64,000 nucleotides of DNA from Ceriagrion tenellum (Eukaryota; Arthropoda; Insecta; Odonata; Coenagrionidae): positions 139,792,700-139,856,699 of the forward strand of contig OY720633.1 in the NCBI GenBank assembly GCA_963169105.1, in the 5' to 3' direction. Within the stretch, counting starts at the first letter, position 1. Each line of letters begins with the position of its first letter. The position numbers and the translations under genes are program-made. The notes beneath the pieces were generated by a model. The model did not search any database and was not told the origin of the DNA. It worked only from the letters and a program-made list of their open reading frames with translations. Below, in pieces: positions 49,332 through 61,233 of the stretch.

Positions 49332-50571
49332 CCAGAAAGGCCATATAATTCATTTCCCTCGGTTATTCGAAGAATCCTTCAGAGGCAACTGGGATATTGG
49401 GCGATCAGATAGCTGAGTGTGTATAGATCTATGATTGGCAAGAGAAAGTGACATTTATTTTCTGACGTGGATGAGGCCTCGTTCAGAATATGCAGCGATT
49501 ATTCGAAGCTCAATGGAGAAATTTAAATAAATTAAACGATAATTTCTATCAGAGATAGGCCTATTGGTTCAATGGAATAGAAAGCATCATTCAATGACCG
49601 AAAGATTAAGGATTAAGAATGCCGCATGTCTTGTCAATTTATGACACCGTTAGGCCCTCATGACCACATTTTAAACAATCTGGATGAAATACAAGCAGAC
49701 ACCAGAATCCTAGCGCACAATACTTCCCGTTATCTCACTTAGTTGGTTATTATAATAAATCCTAGTGATCTCGATGTCTTTGGTGAAAAAAAAGTTTTCA
49801 TTGAAAAACACGTTTCACTAAAATAAAGGCTGGTGTTCTGACGCATCGTTTCTGAAAAACTTATGTCGGCTTCTAGCCTATGCATAACGTTGTAAGTAGC
49901 AGTACCTTTCCCCACTATCTTTTTTCTTCAGACTCCCAATTTTATCTAAGCTATGTTCAATGATACCCCTGAGATCCATTCCATTCGTCTCTGTTTCGTA
50001 ACTATCAAACTGCTGTCTCCCTCTGTTTCCACTCTCGTTTAGCTCTCTTTCTCATGGTGAATTTGGTGAATTTTCAATCATACCTATGTAACTTATTGTT
50101 TGTTTTATATTCATCTCAGTTTGTTGTCTTTGTGTTTTGTTTACTTTCGCAATCCAATTACGAGAATAGAAGATAAATAAATATTAGTCTTGAGTATACA
50201 AGGACGGTGTTTTTCTTATGTAATGTGGAGCATAATAACACTTGCAAGTGAATGGGATGTGTCTTACGCTCTTTTTCAAATTCTTCTTTCCTGTGCAAAA
50301 TTCCACAGAGAAAAAATCATCCGCCTTGATCCCGGTCGCACATCGCACTAACGATGTCATATTTTTCAGTATAAAAATCATCGAGGCAAATAAAGTAACG
50401 TGCGTTGGAGGCAGGGGGATTTTAAATCGTCGAGTATAATGAAGATAGAACTCAGCCATTTAGGGTAACTCGTGTATCAAACAGAGTATATAGAACGATA
50501 GCGCCTGTCCACACGTTCTCCGCCCAAATATAGGCGATCGTCTGCTGTGGCTATTTCGCAATTAAAGGTAT
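49332..50571. other. Non-coding stretch
   Basis: AT-rich with short chance frames only. No gene or repeat was recognised. Confidence 0.4.
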
Positions 50572-51049
50572 ATGTATATACATGAACATGCCTCTAATAG
50601 TCCTTCACAGTTGGACGTCCAAGACAGGAACACTGCAGTAGACGATCTAATAGGTATCCTTCCACTCGTTGTCACTCATGGAATTCCATTTCACTTAAAG
50701 AACTCCATCAAACACGAGAGCTTGTTGGGATGTAAGACGTCAGACGATAGAATTGATGGAATAGGCGAGACAACTGCCAGTGGCAAAGCACACGCAATGA
50801 CGACATTCGAGACGAAAGAAAATGTTATTCACTGCAAAGAGCATAACCATTTTAATAAGGAAGAAGTTCGTCAATTTGTTCAAATTTATTGAACTACCGC
50901 ACAGATGTGAGGCAGGAACTATAGCAACTGGAAAGAGAAAATTTCTAAGGATTGGAGCCGTAGAAAGCTGGGAGAGGCGGATAAAGTCGCTAACAACAAG
51001 TTTTAACAAAGACAGGAACCTGTATGCAGCGTTGAAAATCACACTGTAA
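50572..51049 (+). other. Two overlapping unassigned frames
   Basis: A 106-codon frame (50572-50892) overlaps a 75-codon frame in another phase (50822-51049). The first contains HCKEHNHFNKEEVRQFVQIY, which reads like plausible protein but matches no family I know. Splice-like signals (ccttcacag near 50609 and ataggtatcc near 50650) lie inside the first frame. It may be a decayed exon or element. Confidence 0.18.
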
Positions 51050-52150
51050 GTTCGGCACGCATTTGATTATATGTGATCATAAGTAAAATCCATTTTATTG
51101 AACTGAAAATTACCTGCATGAAGTCCTCTGAAGTGAAAGCATTTAAAAAGTTTTTATTTCACGTTTTTTTTAAAGGAGCAAAGCTTATAAAACTAAGTGC
51201 ATTCGGTAACTCGGATGGTAGAGCGTTGGAATGTAGAAGGAAAGCTAATCAATGCATTGAGACAGAAAATATTTGGCCACAACTCTAGAAACTTTGTTGT
51301 TATTTGTGTAAATTAGTTGAGAAAAGTGGGAATTGTTGTTTTTCATATCCAGTGAAATGTGATTACTATTTATGCATGCATGAATTTATTTTATGATTCG
51401 AGTGTTTAAATATCCTGTCTTAATTCATCCTTTCCTTTACATGCTAAGTGCCTCTCGCAACAAAGTGAGCCCCCACAAAAAGTTTCCAACTGCAATTTTG
51501 TCACAGGATGTCAATTCAACTAGCTACAGTTTGCCCACTGGAATTTGATTTTCATATTCTACAATAGAATCCTGTGTTCCCATTCTTCGCTCCGTTATGT
51601 GATCAATCATGTTTGCTCAAAGATTTTGAAGCTCTTCAAATTCTGCCAGTCCGTTGATATCGATACCCGTTCGATCAAATATTTGGCAAAAAAAGTTGGA
51701 CTAAATCTTTAGAAAATAAGTATTCTTAAACCTTCCAGTATTACTTGGTTGATCTCCTTGAATAAGCAATTGTTTGATTTACTTTCATGTATACTTCCAA
51801 TTCTCATAAGTTAAATTTATTTGAGGATAATTCCATCTCCCAGCAATGAAGGAATCAAGAAGTTCATTTATATTTATACAGTACTCTGCAAGCCAATTAA
51901 AATGTGTGTGTTAAGGGGTGAAGTTTTAACAGCGTACAAAACACCGCAATTTACAGAAGTAATTAATACCGAGATGAAAATGAAATGAAGCGGATAGATA
52001 TTGCAAATCAATCTTCTGATTGATGACTGCGGGCAATGAAGTATATTGATATGATTTATCAGACAGTTTTCACTCTATAACTCTCTATGGAAGGGTGCAG
52101 AAGGCGTGTAGAACGATGAGAACGGAGGAAGCCCATGAATGCTAAATGGG
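51050..52150. other. Non-coding stretch
   Basis: AT-rich. No gene, RNA gene or repeat was recognised. Confidence 0.45.
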
Positions 52151-52159
52151 TCATGCAAT

Positions 52160-52720
52160 CAGAGACGGGAAAGCGAGGAAATGTGAGAACAGAAAGAGAT
52201 CAGCAGTAGGGAAATTCGAGTAGATTGAGGACTAGGGCGATCGAATCCTTGGATTTGCGATTTACGGCTAGAATTTGCGTGGTTATAAGAGTGTCCCTTC
52301 GGAGGAAGCAACAATGCCGGCGCTGGCCGTGAACACGGGGCAATTGCAGAGCGACGCAATATGGTCCAGATTTCTATCTGGCTGCGAGAATCCACGGCAA
52401 GAAAAGCAGTGCGATAGAGCTCCGTCATCGAAATGAGAGCTACTGGCAGTTGCCAATAATAACGAAAAGATAGGGGTGTTAATCCTTGGAGGCACTCTCT
52501 TGTGAAGAGCATTTGTTCAGAAAGAGTGAATTATGCGAGCAAAGTCAGAGGTCAGTCAAAAGGGCCAAGTGACCTTCCACAGACCCCTGCGGGAGCCCTT
52601 CGATACCTCTACCCTATGCTTGCACTACCATCCCAATATTACAACTCTGCGCTGGCAAGTGCGGCCAAGTTTTACATTTCTTTTGCGCGCTTTCGGACTT
52701 TTCTATGATTTCCGATTGTA
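52160..52720. other. GC-richer patch with overlapping chance frames
   Basis: Base composition shifts to GC-rich at about 52290-52440 and 52540-52690. A 117-codon minus frame (52159-52512) and two plus frames use the same DNA, and none is recognised. No TATA box or splice pair was seen. Confidence 0.3.
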
Positions 52721-53330
52721 TAGGTACACAACGTGCCGTTAGAGTCTTCTATTGCAGTGATTGTATGCCGATTGAAGATGTGTTCAGTACTCTGCACTGG
52801 AATAAAGATGAAAATATAATGCTATAAATAAGATTATATTTATAATAGTTGTTATTGGCACAAACCTGAAAAACAGCAGTGCAATCCACGAGATTTGGAA
52901 TTCATTTTGTAAATTTTTCACTATTTATATTATAGCTTGGATCGAACATCACTGAGAGACTGGCTATATTTCTTCCAGCATGTGAAGAACTAGGAGGAAG
53001 CACGTTACTACGTTTTTGTACTCGTGAAATGGATACAGAAAATCGAAACCAGGATTGTGTTTAGGTTGGTGATGATTTTATACCATGTGTTTGAAGGGAA
53101 GTTGGAAAAGTAAAAGAAAATTTATGGAATGCATCATGTCAGAAAAACGCGCTGTTACTCTTATGCTTGTATTTATTCACTCACCCAGAATTGTCACCGA
53201 TCTGAAGGACCTCGGCGCGTAAATTATACCTAAAATATCTCACTACAGGCGTTCTTGAAGCGAGAATCACAGTTCATAGACAAGTAACAGATACATTGCC
53301 GGTGTGTTACGTCGTAATAACGTTTCGCTC
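52721..53330. other. Non-coding stretch
   Basis: No gene or repeat was recognised. Confidence 0.4.
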
Positions 53331-53750
53331 CTTACCACCGCTACAAGTGCGGTGTATCTCCCGTTCGAGGGGATCCCCGACCTGCTGTTTCCTCGGCGTG
53401 TGTCCCTGGCCTTGAACGGATCAAAATCCCGGCCCGGTCATTTCCTGTACCTGCCCGAAGACGGGCGAGGAACCGCGTGGTAACTCTCACTTACTCTCGC
53501 CGTTGAATCAGCCTTCAGAGTGCTCGCCCTCCCGCCACTTGCCCGGCGACGCTTATCAAAGGCCAAGGTCGTGCTCTCCTGCTTTCGATTTCTTCTTTCG
53601 AGGGGCGCAGTTCTGTCTCCGCCGCGCGTCCAAATGCAACAGTGGAGGGTTGACTTACTCACCGACGAGCTCGTCGAAAAAGAGTTGTTTATTTTGGGGA
53701 GGCTACCGACAAATAAGGTCATTTGTAGCATCAAGGAAAATTAGGATGGG
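53331..53750. other. GC-richer patch
   Basis: CpG-rich from about 53335 to 53700, with a small palindrome ggggatcccc. Several frames (95-98 codons) overlap on both strands, with Arg/Ser/Pro-rich products typical of GC-rich chance frames. It could be a promoter-proximal island of an unseen gene. Confidence 0.35.
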
Positions 53751-53879
53751 ATTTATTAGGATTAAGTCGTTATTAGTGAGTAGCAGATAGGAAGGAAAGT
53801 ATTAGGTTGCTAGGCCTGCTATTAATGTGAAACTCAGAAATATCCAAAGTTTTAAATCTCGCCAAACAGACTATAGTTT

Positions 53880-54015
53880 ATGTGCCCTCCACAAGATTCC
53901 CAATCAGGGATCGGGATTCGACGAAAAATTCTCGCCTTTGTCGGGATTTGAACCGTGTCCTACTAGTAAGGAAGCTCTATGCACACCGACCCGATCCCTG
54001 CGCGTCGAAAAGTCA
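53880..54015 (-). mobile_element. tRNA-derived SINE-like element
   Basis: On the minus strand, gggtcggtgtgcatagagct, then tccttactagtaggacacgg and ttcaaatcccgacaaaggcg, carry a good polymerase III B box (ggttcaaatcc). The body gagaatttttcgtcgaatcc follows. The words cagggatcggg and cccgatccctg (about 53907 and 53989) are inverted relative to each other around the head. The A box is imperfect, so this is not a working tRNA gene. Confidence 0.6.
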
Positions 54016-54642
54016 ATCGAATCTGATGTTACGTAGTAGAACAGTATTATTCCGATAGTGAAAAATACCTACTGCGTACCATCCAATTGATGTATTTGAT
54101 TTCAATTAGTGTTTTCAGTGCCCAAGTCTCATATTGTATCGCTGAACATGAGTGCCGGCAGTCTGTTTACCGTCATCGGATCCGTCAATTTTCCGGTAGC
54201 ATCCTGAGTACACGCTCTACTTATGCACAACCTATATTTAGGCGTACAATTGAATAAATTTGGCATTTTTTTCAGAGTTTAACTCTTTAATAAATATGAG
54301 AGGAATATAAAAGATTATATAGATGTCTTCCTCGTACCTTGTGTGAATTTCAATTTCGTTTGGTGGTGAACTCGTATTAAATTGGGGATCATGTTTTTCA
54401 TTTTCTCGTTAGTCTCTTCTTTCTTATTCGCGTAAAACTGGACGGCATTGGCAGATAAAGATCACATGCTGACTGGAAAACTGATAAAAACGTTAACGAG
54501 TTCTTACTTGGTGCCGTATGAAACTTTCTCATTTTCTAGTTTCATTCTCAAATTTATTAGAATATTCATTCTATTGACAAAACTCAATATTTCCAGGTTC
54601 ACACTACAAAATTTATTTTCCTGGTGTTGAAAATCACTTTCT

Positions 54643-54996
54643 TTGTATAAATATATATTCTATGATTCATTATCTCGTTGTTATTCTATATTATTTCTTT
54701 TTTCACGTAGAAATAAAAAAATGCGCTTATTGCACAAATTTCAACCCTCAAATATGCTGTCTTCCATCAAGCACGTAATAATGCAATGCTTGCAGTGTTT
54801 TACGCAGCGAGAGATAGTACATAATCAATATCTCAAGTTATATGAATCGAAGTTCCGTGATGACGACAATTGTGTATGCATACGGCTACGAAATGACCTA
54901 GATCTCGTCACTTCACTGATCTCAAGGTCAAACAGTGAATCAGCAGAGGAGATAGTTGGTCCAGTCTTTACAGAAAACTGGGGCGCAGTAATTTAA
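54643..54996 (+). other. Possible terminal exon of an unidentified gene
   Basis: A convincing acceptor (tatttcttttttcacgtag, AG at 54709-54710) precedes an open frame from 54711 to the TAA at 54994-54996, giving about 95 codons in exon phase. The translated end, DLDLVTSLISRSNSESAEEI followed by VGPVFTENWGAVI, reads like an ordinary acidic and Ser-rich protein C-terminus, with codon usage less AT-driven than the flanks. No domain was recognised, no upstream exon was identified, and no AATAAA lies close downstream. It could be real or chance. Confidence 0.28.
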
Positions 54997-57900
54997 ATGG
55001 AGACAAGGAAAAATTTCCATTTATATGCTGATTGTGAGTCATCAATAACTTCTGGATTTTTTTATCAGAAATCAATTTTCGGCTCCTAAAATGTCGACGA
55101 TTATGAAGGGATGCCGAATTTATTTGTTAAACCCAACAGGGGATGTACTGCTGCATTACGTTCAAGTATTCGGAAAGCAAGTGCCAACTACTAACTTCAT
55201 CTAACTCACAATTATTATCGTGAGTCTGTTTTGATTTTTATAACTTAATCGTTCTAAATATGTGTAAAATATTTCGTGCATTTTAAGTAAAAAAGATCTT
55301 TCAGTTTTTATCCTGATATGAGAATATCAAATTATCGAACCATTGAAATTTTTGTCCCTGCTGCTCTTCACATGCGACGGGTATGGTCATCGGAGATGAT
55401 TTGAAGGGCTTTTTTGCCATTACTTCTCAATTCAGTGGTTGATATTCTTTAACTATGCCCCCTACATCCTTTTCTTTCTTCTTATTGAGCTATTAAAGGC
55501 TTTAGTAGCTCCAGTCACCGCTAATACTCACTCCTAAGTTTTATTATTTCCCAATTCGGGAATAACTTCCTTACAATGAGCTATCGTATATTTGTTTACC
55601 ATATTAGTATTATTAGCCTATTATTTCTCATGCTGTGAATGTGTACACTTACTGAATTTCGTCAATGTAAAATGGTAAAATTAATGAGAAATAAGGAAAA
55701 CTATTGGTTTTTACTTTAAAAAAATATTGCCCGGCATGTCACTTTTGATATTGAATTTTACATCTGTTCATGTGATCGGTTATAATTTGCGAGATCATAT
55801 ATATATCATATATCATTAGGGCCTATCATTATATTTATGAGTAAAGATGCTATATTTTAAAATGACCAGTCTAAGTTATTAATCCAGTTTATGTGTAATT
55901 TGTACGCCTGGTGAACGTCATGCCAAAAGCCTCAATCAGGCAGTATCCATCCGTTAGTACTTTTAATCTTCTATTTCTAGTGGATTTTCCTTACAATCAC
56001 CGACTTATGATGACGTTAGCTGCCGTTTGTCACTCTTATTGAGAACAGTAGGAAGGTAAAACACAGTAAGCATAATTAATTTTAAATGAGAATGCTGTAG
56101 GGAATAGTTGATGTTTCTTCATCCGTAGCATTTAATGAAATGAAATGTACACGATGTGACGACTAGCATCTTATTTTTTGTACAACTTGTTTACATGATA
56201 TTAACATGTAGCTAATTATTACATTTTTAGCCTAAAATATAAGCAAACTATTCGAATATTCTCGTGTCATACGACAGACTTCAACAATACCAATTAAAAG
56301 ATGGGGACAGTGATCTAATTTAATAAAATTTTCGGAATCTTTGAACTTCCTCTTGAAGTAGAACTTCAGTTTAATGTAGATTCAAGAGCTAAGGTGATCT
56401 CGCTCTTATTCCTTGCAACTTGAAGACGGGAAGCAGCAATCAGGGTCAAACTTTACTTGATTTTAAGTTATTTTCGTCGTTCTTCCGTAAAAAAATGTCG
56501 ATTACCTTCTGTGAGAATTCCTGCATTAGGATTGCCCTCGGTATGGATGTGACATAACTGAGTTTATGAGTTGAAATTTATGGGCAATTAAAGTGCTGGC
56601 AATATAGAAAAATAAATCTGGAAAACTGGGTTGCAAAAATCATGAAAAGTATTGGAAAAACAGAAATCCGAAATCTTTGAAAGGAATTCGTCAGATACTC
56701 GGTAAAGAGTATCAGCTAGGAGCACAACGATTCCCGATATTTAAATTAAGGGAATCGATATGATTCATCAAAGAGTGGCGTTTCATCTCATGGATGCATC
56801 TTTTTATCTTGGTGATCAATTTACTGGGTATTTCAACATAATTTATACCGAGAAACAACACGTGATTATTGCCGTAAATTCCGGAAACATTGTAACTGTA
56901 CATCTGTCTTCTCCTTCACGAGGTGGTTGCGGAATATCTCCAACTCAAGGAATAATGCAAACAAACTTTCAATTTCAGTTTTACATTTCCTCATTTCACG
57001 GAACGTCGCATAAGTAGGGATGATGGATCGAGCGCAGGAAATAAATACACGAAATTAGGGCAGCTAGGGACAAATTTGTTTTGCGTTTCCCTTGTTCTGG
57101 TTCTTCGATATAAAGAAACAATTTTATCTCCTTCATCCCTGAAAAGAGTGGCAGAGAGGCCAAATTAATGATAGTGTATATTTATTCATTGAATCCAAGG
57201 GCAGTTGATACCAATTGCTTCGGTTTATCTCTGAATCGAACTCTTGAGTTCTGTGGATAACGCTCTTGATGGTTGAACTGAAGGTTGCGGTTTTGGGTCC
57301 CTCATTCGAGCATGGCTGTTTTGTTGGAGTGTAGTTTTCCTTGAGTGAAGTCACAGAGAACGTTTTCAACTGCTAGGCGTTTGTATGAGTCTATTTACTG
57401 CACCAACAAACTTACATGCTCAAGCCTATTGAATTGAAGTACTTATTTAATAGGATGAGTGAATTGACATCAACTGGTACATGCATTAAAATAATAAATG
57501 GAAACGACTAACAACCATCATTTTGGCAATGCACCGAATATACTCTGTGAAAAATGTTCGATGGTATATGCGGAAACATCTTCCAGATCTCTGGTTCCCT
57601 AATTTTCGGCTTCAGGAATGGTGGAGAGGGTGTAAGATAAGTCATTGAATATACACCTTCTGCAATACATACCACAATGCTCATGAAAAAATATATGTTA
57701 TTTCAGTTTTTGCGGGCTTTTTTCCTTAGTGGTATGAAAAAATCTTACGTGGAGTTTCAGAATTATATTTATATATATAGAAATACAAAGTTATTTCTTC
57801 TATTTTCTTGTAAATGGTTTCCACGCAGTAACTCGCTGCACGGGCTCGGGTGAGCCTTCTGAACTGCAACTCATATTACGAGGGCTCAAACTTTTGAAAT

Positions 57901-58590
57901 ATAATTTACAAATTTGCACGGCGAACTGATTTCAGCCGGATTGAAAGCTATACAAAGTAAATGAAAGAAATCCAGTGGAAAAGAAGAGAATCATAGATGA
58001 AAAAATGTACGTAACGATTTTTATAGCAATATTTACTATAATTGACTATAGTTGTTGATTTTCTCTAACGACTTTTGCTCACAGGTTTAACACGGAATTT
58101 GTTAATTTAGATCGACATTTTTCTTGGGAATTTGTATTTTTCGTCTGCTAAGGAAACATTTTAATCGGTTTCAAAGAGTAAGTGGATGCTGCTTATTGTT
58201 GAGTTGATCTGTAAAGAAATCTGAGTAAGTAATGTCAGCCAGTGTGATTCTCGGCAAAAAAAACAATCAACAACGTCATATGTGTTGGGATTATCCCCTG
58301 TGTCATTGCTCCACGTACGTCGGACATGTTTCCTATTCAGTCTGATGCAATGTAGCAGCTCTTCATTAAAACGCTCCAAGGGCAACGATATGTGCATGGG
58401 ATATTAAAATGTATCGTTTTTTACCAGGAAAAATAAGGTGAACCATAAAACACGAAAACGTGATGTCCACACGCTTGGTCCGGGTAGTCATCGGAAATGC
58501 CTCTCCATATGTTTTGTCTGTGTGTGAGTGTGTGAGAGACTATGCCTCACCCTTTTTTTTCATAGTAACTCAGCAATACCCCGAAAATAC
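54997..58590. other. Long non-coding stretch upstream of the secreted-peptide gene
   Basis: AT-rich with an ATAT run at 55798-55818. No supported exon, RNA gene or mobile element was recognised. Distal regulatory sequence for the gene at 59089 may lie here but cannot be identified by eye. Confidence 0.4.
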
Positions 58591-58915
58591 AGAAGTGGCG
58601 CGTGGTCCGCCTTCAAATAACCTCGCCTCCGGGAAAAAGGGATCCTTTCGGTTTTTTTTTGTCGTTTTATGAATTCCGTCTCTTTGGCCGACGGAGAGAT
58701 GAGTGTGTGGCTTCTTGTGGCTCCCGCTTCCTCCCCAACTCCCCTCCCCGTCCCTCCACTCTCCAACAGCTCCCTCTCCCGTCCCTCTCTCCGCCCCTCT
58801 GATTCTCAGTGTCCGCTCCCAAGGTTCCTATCAGCTGCGCTCCACGCGAGTCAACCCCTTCCTGCTAACGCCGTCACGAGCACGTATACGAGCGCTGGCG
58901 TCGTCTTCGCGCCCG

Positions 58916-58923
58916 TATATAAA
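58916..58923 (+). promoter_or_regulatory. TATA box of the secreted-peptide gene
   Basis: A consensus TATATAAA lies in GC-rich DNA, about 170 bases upstream of the start codon. An initiator-like tcact lies at 58936-58940, and transcription probably begins in 58938-58955. No ATG occurs between there and 59089. The upstream 300 bases are GC- and C/T-rich. A TATA-driven compact gene is often strongly regulated, but that is inference. Confidence 0.8.
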
Positions 58924-59088
58924 CACACGCAACGATCACTGCTGGACCAACACAAACAGTGGACAGAGCCACCGAGCACCACCATCCTTCTATTATTCCG
59001 AGTGCGGTGAGGATCAGTCACTCGAAAGAGACCGAAGACCAAGAGTTGCACTAGACTCCGCGTCAGACTACGAACTGGAGAGTGCACG

Positions 59089-59352
59089 ATGGCGTCTCTA
59101 AGGAAAATCTTCTGGGCCCTTGCGTTCGCCGTGGCGGCGCTTGCGGCCGTCGCTTCCGCGACTCCGATCTTCGACATCTTCGGGCTCAACTACCCGCAGC
59201 AGAGACCCAGACAAAGGCCGTCTTCTTCGTCTGGCGGCAACCAGAGGACCGGCAGGGAGAGGTGGAAGAGAATCTGCCGTGCTCACAACGCTGACCCCTA
59301 CGCTTTCCCCGGCAGGGTTCCGTACCCCTCCGCACCCCTCTGCCCGTATTGA
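59089..59352 (+). CDS. Small secreted peptide precursor, family unrecognised
   Basis: The frame encodes 87 residues in a single exon. Residues 1-24 form a classic signal peptide (basic MASLRK, then a hydrophobic Ala/Val/Leu core) with a likely cut after VASA at 24. Residues 25-35 (TPIFDIFGLNY) are followed by a Gln/Arg/Pro and Ser/Gly-rich basic linker (36-57). Residues 58-61 are RWKR, a Lys-Arg site at which proprotein convertases could cut, leaving a 26-residue C-terminal peptide from Ile62. That peptide has only two cysteines, C63 and C85, which could form one disulfide loop. It is rich in Pro, Tyr and Arg and ends LCPY. This start is chosen because it is the first ATG after the TATA box and gives the signal peptide. 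Poly(A) signal at 59764. A peptide hormone, immune peptide or structural secreted peptide are all possible. Codon use is GC-rich, unlike the flanks. Confidence 0.85.
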   Translation: MASLRKIFWALAFAVAALAAVASATPIFDIFGLNYPQQRPRQRPSSSSGGNQRTGRERWKRICRAHNADPYAFPGRVPYPSAPLCPY

Positions 59353-59763
59353 AGAGAAGAAGCGGAGAACTCGGCTGTGCTGTAATTTGTGCTTCTACTG
59401 TATGAACGTGAGTGTGGACAAATATTTCCGTGATATTGTTAGTCGACATAAGCTACTCTGTGATGGGTGGGGTCTAACTTGTGCCTCCGACAGTGGTGCT
59501 GTGAAAGTTATTGGACTGGAAACAAATAGTTTGATGATTTTGGGAGTGGAGGAACGTATTGTCCGTTCGGTGTCGGAGTTGTGGGTTCCCCTCCTTTATA
59601 CTATTGGAGAATGTCCCGTACCTGTTATGATTATCGGGGGGCGAAGTTCGGTGTGATCCCCCAAAAGAGAACAATCAAACTCATCTAGTTCATCTATGCT
59701 ATCATTCGTGTTTTTATTTACCATTGTGTTCTTGTGTAATGTAAATCAACCAATATTTATGTA
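59353..59763 (+). other. Probable 3' untranslated region of the secreted-peptide gene
   Basis: The stop codon at 59350-59352 is followed by about 410 bases with declining GC content leading to the poly(A) signal. A longer frame in another phase (59120-59656, 178 codons) crosses this region, but it lacks a signal peptide or domain and starts inside the real coding sequence. Confidence 0.65.
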
Positions 59764-59769
59764 AATAAA
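59764..59769 (+). terminator. Poly(A) signal of the secreted-peptide gene
   Basis: AATAAA lies in AT-rich sequence about 410 bases after the stop codon. Cleavage is expected 10-30 bases further on, giving a transcript of roughly 0.85 kb. Confidence 0.75.
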
Positions 59770-59789
59770 CCATAATAAGATATTTAATG

Positions 59790-60835
59790 AATGTTATTTC
59801 AAATGCTTCCTTGAAATCGAGTGGACCAGTGATCCTTTACAATCGCTTATTAACCCTTCAGTCGGGAAAAATCGAGCCATATAAATTTCCATTTATTCAG
59901 CTCGAAATGAACGAGACAATTTCAATTGGAGAGTAGCTCTAAAGCATATTCTCAGCTTCTTATTCTTTCAAGCTGGAGGATATTACATTCCCCCAGACTC
60001 CTCATTGCATCTGAGCTCTGATAGTTTTAAATTTAGTCATTTGGCCAATAAGATGACTCACATTTTAACTGAATTTTATGTGCTCTCGTTTACGAAGCAG
60101 CAATCATCTTTCTCGTAAGACAAAATTCTCTGCTTTCGAACGTCCAACATACAGACTAATAACGTTGATACTCATTCGTATGGCCATGGTGAATAACTTG
60201 ATCACCCCTTTTGTCTCTAAAAACCGTAACCAATCCCAATGAAGGTTAGGGATTGGCGCGTTGTGAACGGGTTGTGAGATCGTCAGGTTTGGCGTGGAAA
60301 AGGCTCAATTGCGCCTTGGGCTATGCAAGGCTGAAATAGTTTTCAGAGATGCTAGATGTTTAAAAGCGCGTCTATGAATAAATTAGATTCCCATTTATCA
60401 CGAAAGATTGCATCAAAGAAAAAATCAGAGCATTATGTTTTCATTCCCATTGGTTGGCCATAACCTCATTCCCACAAACTAGTTCCATTTCAGGAGAGAC
60501 TTGGCGCTGAAAATAGATGGAGCAGATCAATCTATTTTCAATCAATATGTTCCCAACGTTTTATCGTTGAATTGTTTCTCTAGGAGAGTTTTCTCATTCG
60601 TCAATGTGAGTGAAATTTGCTCAGAGTTATTATATTGGATAGATGAGAATATTTGCTCTCGTATTATTGTTGCACTCCCTGACTTTGAGCGGAAAATATT
60701 TTGTATATTATTATCCTCAATAAAAATAATAGCAAAATATTTTTGGCTTCTATGTTCTACTATCAAAAAGTTATCGTTTTAAAAAGTTCAAAACGATAAA
60801 TACAACGCCAATGAGTGTGGCAATTCCTTTTACCT
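59790..60835. other. Non-coding stretch
   Basis: AT-rich. A 93-codon frame at 60501-60782 overlaps an opposite-strand frame and is not recognised. Confidence 0.4.
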
Positions 60836-60932
60836 TGAAAGTTCGTTATTTCTACTCGCCCAGCAAAAAGCAGATTAGAATTACAGAACTTTCTGAGTTC
60901 GAGGCATTTTATTTGCATTTACTCTTCTACTT
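60836..60932. repeat. Direct repeat, left copy
   Basis: It shares tgaaagttcgttatt.ctact at its start and ttacagaactt then t.tga.ttcgaggcatttta and tttgcatttactcttctact at its end with 61451-61561. The right copy has about 14 extra internal bases. Confidence 0.85.
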
Positions 60933-61233
60933 ACTTGAATGATCTTTGACATTCAGCTAATCCAGTATCCTTGACTTATAATATTTTTTAGTAAACAGCA
61001 GAAATATTTTTTGACAAATACAAATTATATTTTAATATTTTCCTGATGTATCTCACCAAAACTTCTCATCGTGCTATTTTATAATATTTTCCTCGATGGA
61101 TGGTAGTTGCTAATATGAGATTTTATATATTATGAAAATTTAAATATTAAATTAAATTTTAAATATTGAATAAAAGTCTAAAGTTGCAGTAATTTTTGTC
61201 TGCATGAACTTAGATATGTAGAATGAGTATAGC

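Noticed and set aside
53438..53790. Protein-coding gene in the 53.5-kb GC-rich patch
   Set aside because: Four overlapping frames on both strands, all Arg/Ser-rich, with no start context, splice pair or domain. The open frames follow from base composition.
55790..55830. CRISPR array or other short regularly spaced repeat
   Set aside because: It is simple AT-dinucleotide sequence. No regularly spaced conserved repeats with unique spacers occur in the window, and the DNA is animal.
59120..59656. A 178-codon plus-strand frame overlapping the secreted-peptide gene
   Set aside because: It begins inside the coding sequence in another phase, lacks a signal peptide or domain, and crosses into the untranslated region. 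The GC-rich DNA makes long off-phase frames likely.
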